Positions 6,222 through 10,377 of a DNA stretch of 10,377 nucleotides are shown in pieces. Both the position numbers and the translations under genes were made by a program. The stretch covers positions 1 to 10,377 of the forward strand of contig CAMCJU010000017.1 of the NCBI GenBank assembly GCA_945875085.1, given 5' to 3'. Numbering within the stretch: the stretch's first letter is position 1; each line of letters starts with the position of its first letter. The stretch is from Candidatus Phycorickettsia trachydisci (GTDB lineage Bacteria > Pseudomonadota > Alphaproteobacteria > Rickettsiales > Rickettsiaceae). Under the pieces are notes generated by a model that did no database searches, was not told the DNA's origin, and worked only from the letters and a program-made list of their open reading frames with translations.

Positions 6222-9200
6222 CGATATTATCTCTCTTTATAGATGGGCTTTGTGGGCTCTCATCTTTATCTGAACGCTTATTTTGCCCATCTTCAGATCC
6301 TTGCTCAGATGAACTTCTTCTCTGCTCAATGCCATCTGAGTCCTGGATTATGGCGCTTTTTTCTAGTTCTTGATTAAGATCGTCTATTTGGAAATCATCC
6401 TTCAGGCTACTGAAAGCACCCCTTCTGTCTTGAGCTTGACTGAAGTCTCTTTTCGGGCGCTTAGGAGTGCCATTGAGAATATCTTTTTTTAACTCGTCGT
6501 ATCCGCTGACGTCTCTGCTGCCGTATCCGCTGCTGCGTGGCTTTCCTTGATCATCTGGGCTACTGATAGCACCACTTCTGCCTTGAGCGTGACTTATGCT
6601 ACTTAAATCATCTGGGCTACTGATAGCACCACTTCTGCCTTGAGTGGGACTTATGCTACTTAAATCATCCGCGCTACTGACACTCGCCCTTCTGTGGCCA
6701 TTAGGCATGGAGCCGACTTGCATCTCTGCTTTGAACTTCTCATATCCGCTGCTGCGTAAATTTGCTGGATCATCGGAGTCAAGCATTGAGTCATCTGAAG
6801 CCCGTCGCATCGGCCTTGCGCCTTCTACATCCTCCGAGCTACTGATAGCACCACTTCTGCCTTGAGCGGGACTTCTGCCTTGAGATTGTTTGTCATGATC
6901 GCTGCTGCCATCATCTCCAGGATTACTACCATATTCTTCAGGCTTTTTAGACCTTCTAAGATTAGCTACAAAACTACTAACTTTTTTAACAGATCCAGCA
7001 GTTACGCCCCAAGCTTTTTCATTGATATTATCGTGATGGCCATGTCTTACTGGAGATCTTCTTATAACATAACGATTCATCATGTCATTACCACTAAATT
7101 TCTTAAAAGCCCTGCCAAGAGCACTGTTTCCACTTATGCTTGTAACAGAGTTTTTAACTGGACTATCGACTATTCCTGTAATTTTGCCCAAAATATCACT
7201 AGTAAACGAAAGCAGCTGCTTGGCAACAAGTGTGTAGGTATAATATAAAAAAGAAGCCATTGCTACATTTAAATAACTAAGCACTAAGCCAGCTCCAGTG
7301 CTAGAGGCAGCTTCTGCCGGACTTAAATTACTTAACACTTCAGAACCAGACGTCGTATCTACATTTACATGTCTTAGAACTGGATCAGCTCCATTGATCC
7401 CACCCAGACCTGCTGCATCTAAACTCTTTAAAACCTCAGAAACCTTAGACACAGGAACATTAGAGTTAGCGATATCGGGAATAAAAAATGGTATACAAAA
7501 ACCAGCATTAGAAGGAATGAGCGTAAAAGGGCCCCAATTTCCAATGCTCAAATTAAATTCTAACTTCTGTAGACATCCCCAAGAATTACCCACAACTGTT
7601 GATCGTAAGACTTCCGACATGAATTGATCAAAAATCAAAATCAAAGCTATAAATATTGCAGGCAGGAGCATATTTTTAAATATTACCGATAGCCAGTTGG
7701 TAAAAAAACTTTTCGTAGATGAAAAAAGCAGGAAGGGTATAAAAATTGGCGCCAAACCAATTAGAATATATATAATTATAAGCGACAAAATATAAGTCAT
7801 TACAATCTCCAGCAAAGTAGCAAAAAACAAAGTAACTGAAGAAATTACCAACATCGCTAACAAACCAAGGCCATTCCAAATTTGGGCCAATTGCGCTAAA
7901 ATAGCAAGCCAAAACCAAGGCGAAATATAGGTATTAAAGACAGGATCAAGAAAACTAAACGGATTAGAAACTGAGCTAGATGAATTTGTAAAAATGCCAA
8001 TCAATTGAGCAGTGCCCTTAGTCATCATGCCAAAAAGGTAGTCATTGAAAAACTGCCAACTATTTTCTGAAAATAACACATTAACCACTAATATCATTTT
8101 TACTATTCTAGACAACAAATCTGAAGCAGTAATCTCAACGGCTCCCAATAAAAAATAAATAGCGTAAATGATAATATATAATCCAGCCATAGTCTTAACG
8201 ATGTTTTGGATATTAGCATTGTTTATTAAGCCCGTTGGACCATCGTAGATAGCTCTCATGGCGCTGGCGTATCTCTTTAATACTGGCTTGACGACGTAAT
8301 TATTTATGCTATTAGAGATAAACTGCGATCCTGTGTAAGCGGTAGTTTTAATATTGACCTCTCCATTTAAATCAACGTTGCTAGAATTATTCTTAACTCT
8401 GACCCAAAGAGCTCCATTACTTGAGGCATCAAATTTACTATTACCCAAAGACATGCTATAGCCTGATGTTGAATCAATAGGATCATGATCCCCGCTTGCT
8501 TGAATATAGTATTCATAGGAAAGGTTTGATATCGCAGATCTTGCACTAGCAGGATCGCTACCTATAGAAACCTGCATTAAATAACGCCCAAATTGCAAAC
8601 CAGTCATAGATATACCATCTATATAACTAACGCCACTGCTGCTTGGATCATTTTTTGATAATTTAGGCTCAAAATCTAAAAATGAATTAATACTACCACT
8701 ATTGAAGTTAGGGTTTATTGACATCACGAGACGGCCAGAATTTTCCACTTTTATTGTGTATACATAGTTAATACTAGAATCAACAACTGGAATAAAGCTA
8801 AAAACGTCTTTTTTAATAACTTTACCCTCCACAGCAATCTGCAGACCTAAACCATTATCTTGCAGACAATAATTAACTTTAGTAGCAAGGGCATCTTGAA
8901 TGCAAGAACTATCCTGGGTAAGCCATTTATATAAATATGGATATTGATCCAAGGACCGCGATATTACATCCTCAGGTAAGTTGGCTTTATCTGGATAGAG
9001 AGCGGCAAAATCACCTCCTTTTTTTAAGTAATTCCTCAAATGATTATCAGCAGCTTCAAGGTACCTATCAAGAGTAGTGTCGGTTGAATTAGTAGTATAT
9101 TTTGCGTTAATATTGTCTAATGTTTGAGTAAATAAACTCCAGTAATCTGAAGGCATCGATCTATTGCATCTTGGAATACCAGTTGGCAAAGCAAGCACCC

Positions 9201-9996
9201 CACTAACAATATCCTTAATAGAGGCATCGGGTCTGTAAGCATAGAGCTTTGTATCATCTTGCAGTAAGCAAACTTGAGAAAAATTAGCTAAATTAGGAGT
9301 ATATCGACACAGATCATCAGCGCTCATATTGATTATAACGTTATTTTCCATATCAGACGGCAGTGCGCTATTTAGTTGATATAGCCCGCTATTAGCTCCA
9401 GAGTTACTTAAAAGTGTAGCTCCGATATCAGCAACGCCGTTTTCTATATCACCAAGATCATCTAGCAAAACTATATTTAACACATCTCCAGATTGGAGCA
9501 AAATCCCTCGATTGACAATGGAGACATATTGGTTCAGCAAGAGGGCTCGAGCCAGATTATCAGCAATATTGGCAGGGGCAATTGATAGATCAACACCTTG
9601 ATAATTTGAATAATCATTTGTATAGCTATCTGTTTTATAATTATATGAATAAATCAACATAGGCTGCATGTCAAATCTATAGTCGAGACGAAATACGACT
9701 AAATACTTACGCGGCTGGAGCACAATGTTATTGATATTCCAATCAAACTTGATTAACTTATCTTTATTAGCTGTGATGCCTGTATTTTTCCAACTACCAT
9801 TAATGGGAAACTTCTTTACTGTGGAATCTAAGCCAACCAACATAGGCACTGGATTTTTAGCTACAATCCCTTTAAGACCTGATCCTCGAAACATATTTTG
9901 ATTACTCCAGGCGGGCACGTCGCTGCTATCATCGGCCGCTGATGAGCTGATGCAAAATAATATAGATATTAAAAAAGATACGATCCTGGGCGTCAA
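6202..9996 (-). CDS. virB6: VirB6/TrbL family type IV secretion protein with large ectodomain and repeat tail (rvhB6-like)
   Basis: This 1264-residue protein begins with a signal peptide (1-20, cleavage near SSSA/AD). A long extracytoplasmic domain (about 22-590) follows, rich in Asn, Ser and Tyr, with Cys230, 243, 277, 365 and 377 that could form disulfides. The VirB6 core has membrane helices near 600-620, 631-645, 694-718, 722-760, 770-795 and 902-930. Its motifs SENSWQFFNDYLF (643-655) and APIFIPFLLFSSTKSFFTNWL (749-769) parallel those of the neighbouring virB6-like protein. A loop with Cys808 and Cys834 lies before the last helix. The hydrophilic tail (about 935-1264) carries 19-residue repeats. 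The start is a TTG at 9996 with AGG six bases upstream; no ATG lies in frame before the upstream stop, and the signal peptide begins at once, which supports this choice. It is the first gene of a two-gene minus-strand operon and would form part of the inner-membrane channel of the Rickettsiales type IV secretion system. Confidence 0.9.
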   Translation of the reverse strand: MTPRIVSFLISILFCISSSAADDSSDVPAWSNQNMFRGSGLKGIVAKNPVPMLVGLDSTVKKFPINGSWKNTGITANKDKLIKFDWNINNIVLQPRKYLVVFRLDYRFDMQPMLIYSYNYKTDSYTNDYSNYQGVDLSIAPANIADNLARALLLNQYVSIVNRGILLQSGDVLNIVLLDDLGDIENGVADIGATLLSNSGANSGLYQLNSALPSDMENNVIINMSADDLCRYTPNLANFSQVCLLQDDTKLYAYRPDASIKDIVSGVLALPTGIPRCNRSMPSDYWSLFTQTLDNINAKYTTNSTDTTLDRYLEAADNHLRNYLKKGGDFAALYPDKANLPEDVISRSLDQYPYLYKWLTQDSSCIQDALATKVNYCLQDNGLGLQIAVEGKVIKKDVFSFIPVVDSSINYVYTIKVENSGRLVMSINPNFNSGSINSFLDFEPKLSKNDPSSSGVSYIDGISMTGLQFGRYLMQVSIGSDPASARSAISNLSYEYYIQASGDHDPIDSTSGYSMSLGNSKFDASSNGALWVRVKNNSSNVDLNGEVNIKTTAYTGSQFISNSINNYVVKPVLKRYASAMRAIYDGPTGLINNANIQNIVKTMAGLYIIIYAIYFLLGAVEITASDLLSRIVKMILVVNVLFSENSWQFFNDYLFGMMTKGTAQLIGIFTNSSSSVSNPFSFLDPVFNTYISPWFWLAILAQLAQIWNGLGLLAMLVISSVTLFFATLLEIVMTYILSLIIIYILIGLAPIFIPFLLFSSTKSFFTNWLSVIFKNMLLPAIFIALILIFDQFMSEVLRSTVVGNSWGCLQKLEFNLSIGNWGPFTLIPSNAGFCIPFFIPDIANSNVPVSKVSEVLKSLDAAGLGGINGADPVLRHVNVDTTSGSEVLSNLSPAEAASSTGAGLVLSYLNVAMASFLYYTYTLVAKQLLSFTSDILGKITGIVDSPVKNSVTSISGNSALGRAFKKFSGNDMMNRYVIRRSPVRHGHHDNINEKAWGVTAGSVKKVSSFVANLRRSKKPEEYGSNPGDDGSSDHDKQSQGRSPAQGRSGAISSSEDVEGARPMRRASDDSMLDSDDPANLRSSGYEKFKAEMQVGSMPNGHRRASVSSADDLSSISPTQGRSGAISSPDDLSSISHAQGRSGAISSPDDQGKPRSSGYGSRDVSGYDELKKDILNGTPKRPKRDFSQAQDRRGAFSSLKDDFQIDDLNQELEKSAIIQDSDGIEQRRSSSEQGSEDGQNKRSDKDESPQSPSIKRDNIEGDKND
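6397..6890 (-). repeat. 57-bp tandem repeat and scattered copies coding the virB6 tail
   Basis: Two adjacent 57-bp units (6551-6607 and 6608-6664) differ at only two positions. They encode DDLSSIS..QGRSGAISSP, 19 residues each (about 1110-1147 of the 1264-residue protein). Degenerate copies of the core lie at about 6837-6875 (QGRSGAISSSED) and 6397-6435 (QDRRGAFSSLKD), and a partial one begins at 6665. A second, looser module starting RSSGY (residues 1081 and 1154) is interleaved; its DNA shares a 15-bp identity near 6524-6538 and near 6750. All spacings keep the reading frame. Confidence 0.85.
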
Positions 9997-10027
9997 AATA
10001 TGCCTATAACATAATTATTAACTAATT

Positions 10028-10057
10028 AATGTAATAGTAATATCTTTAGGAAGTCAA
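10028..10057 (-). promoter_or_regulatory. Candidate promoter of the virB6 pair
   Basis: On the minus strand TTGACT (10052-10057) matches five of six bases of the -35 consensus. After 18 bp, TACATT (10028-10033) matches four of six bases of the -10 consensus. Transcription would start near 10021, about 25 bases before the TTG start codon. No vir gene lies upstream, since the next gene is divergent, so the pair needs its own promoter in this gap. Confidence 0.42.
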
Positions 10058-10112
10058 ATAGAGTTATTAATTTGCCTTTTAAATAAAAAACTCCAAAGTG
10101 GTGCCCAAAAGC

Positions 10113-10126
10113 AGCTAATCTTAGCT
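10113..10126. promoter_or_regulatory. Palindrome in the divergent promoter gap (possible operator)
   Basis: AGCTAATCTTAGCT is a perfect 6-bp inverted repeat around a 2-base centre. It is framed by a second, weaker inverted pair, TGGTG (10099-10103) and CACCA (10136-10140). It stands between the virB6 promoter candidate and the ampG-like gene, a natural place for a regulator that acts on both. With only 6-bp arms in AT-rich DNA, chance is a real alternative. Confidence 0.3.
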
Positions 10127-10145
10127 ATGATAAATCACCAAAGCA

Positions 10146-10173
10146 TTGCATTTTTTATAGCTTTATGTTAAAT
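10146..10173 (+). promoter_or_regulatory. Weak promoter candidate for the ampG-like gene
   Basis: TTGCAT (10146-10151) and TTAAAT (10168-10173) are 16 bp apart and match the consensus only partly. A better -10 match, TATAGT at 10173-10178, lacks a well-spaced -35. A promoter must lie somewhere in this gap because the gene is divergent from its left neighbour, but I cannot place it firmly. Confidence 0.18.
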
Positions 10174-10201
10174 ATAGTTATATATTTATTAATGATGAAA
10201 A

Positions 10202-10377
10202 ATGAAAATCCTGACTATCCTTACCAATATAAGATTTTTTAAGATTTTTATATTGGGAGTTACCAGCGGTATGCCATTTGCTATACTATATACAACTATA
10301 ATTGCCTGGTTAAATGATTTTAACTTGGATTTCAAGACAGTTGCTCTACTTGCTACAGCCAGAACACCATATTCATT
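10202..10377 (+). CDS. ampG: AmpG-like muropeptide permease (MFS), N-terminal part
   Basis: Only the first 58 codons lie in the window; the gene continues past the right edge. After a short cytoplasmic start, MKILTILTNIRFFKIF, the reading ILGVTSGMPFAILYTTIIAW gives the first membrane helix with the SG[LM]PF signature of AmpG. LNDFNLDFKTVALLATARTPYS then resembles the loop and second helix of AmpG, where related proteins have AWLKDxGxxLxTIGLF and LPYS. AmpG imports anhydro-muropeptides from the periplasm for peptidoglycan recycling, and Rickettsiales keep several AmpG-type paralogs, so a different substrate is possible. The ATG at 10202 is the only suitable start: an in-frame stop (TGA, 10196-10198) lies two codons upstream. 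No strong ribosome site is visible. The gene is divergent from the virB6 pair across a 205-bp gap. Confidence 0.78.
   Translation, partial: MKILTILTNIRFFKIFILGVTSGMPFAILYTTIIAWLNDFNLDFKTVALLATARTPYS

Noticed and set aside
6551..6664. CRISPR-like array
   Set aside because: The two units are directly adjacent with no spacers, the length is 57 bp, and they lie in frame inside a coding sequence as protein repeats.
7676..7918. Minus-strand 80-codon frame within the larger virB6 gene
   Set aside because: It is an out-of-frame reading of the membrane core, which is intact in the main frame. No frameshift is needed to explain the main gene.

Overview
This window reads as part of the chromosome of an obligate intracellular alphaproteobacterium of the order Rickettsiales. 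The composition is AT-rich apart from one GC-rich proline-coding patch. Two very large VirB6-like proteins carry the features of the Rickettsiales vir homolog (rvh) type IV secretion system: an N-terminal export or lipoprotein signal, a large extracytoplasmic domain, a VirB6/TrbL membrane core and a long hydrophilic C-terminal tail. A PopZ-like polar organiser (DUF2497), a TolC family protein and the start of an AmpG-type permease fit the same group. The family (Rickettsiaceae, Midichloriaceae or other) cannot be settled from this window.

Layout. Positions 54-2610 (+) form a compact gene string. A TolC-type outer-membrane channel is followed with no gap by a PopZ/DUF2497 gene, and that gene overlaps by 38 bp a gene for an exported, extremely proline-rich protein I do not recognise. 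Positions 2611-2804 are a convergent intergenic region with two weak stem-loops and no gene. Positions 2805-9996 (-) hold two tandem virB6-like genes overlapping by 8 bp: the upstream one is 6202-9996 and the downstream one 2805-6209. Positions 9997-10201 form a divergent promoter region with a good -35/-10 candidate on the minus strand and a 14-bp palindrome. From 10202 (+) an AmpG-like MFS gene begins and runs off the window.

How the genes work together. The two VirB6 proteins would belong to the inner-membrane channel of a type IV secretion system, and their extracytoplasmic domains and tails suggest extra roles beyond the channel. They form a stand-alone pair here: no virB3, virB4 or other vir gene lies next to them. 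TolC would supply an outer-membrane exit for type I export or efflux. PopZ would organise the cell pole and anchor the chromosome. AmpG would import muropeptides for peptidoglycan recycling.

The least explained parts are the proline-rich exported protein, which is built from nested 15-, 30- and 81-bp repeats, and the repeat-bearing tail of the larger VirB6 protein. Both are described as findings. I do not see a clearly new multi-gene system in this window.
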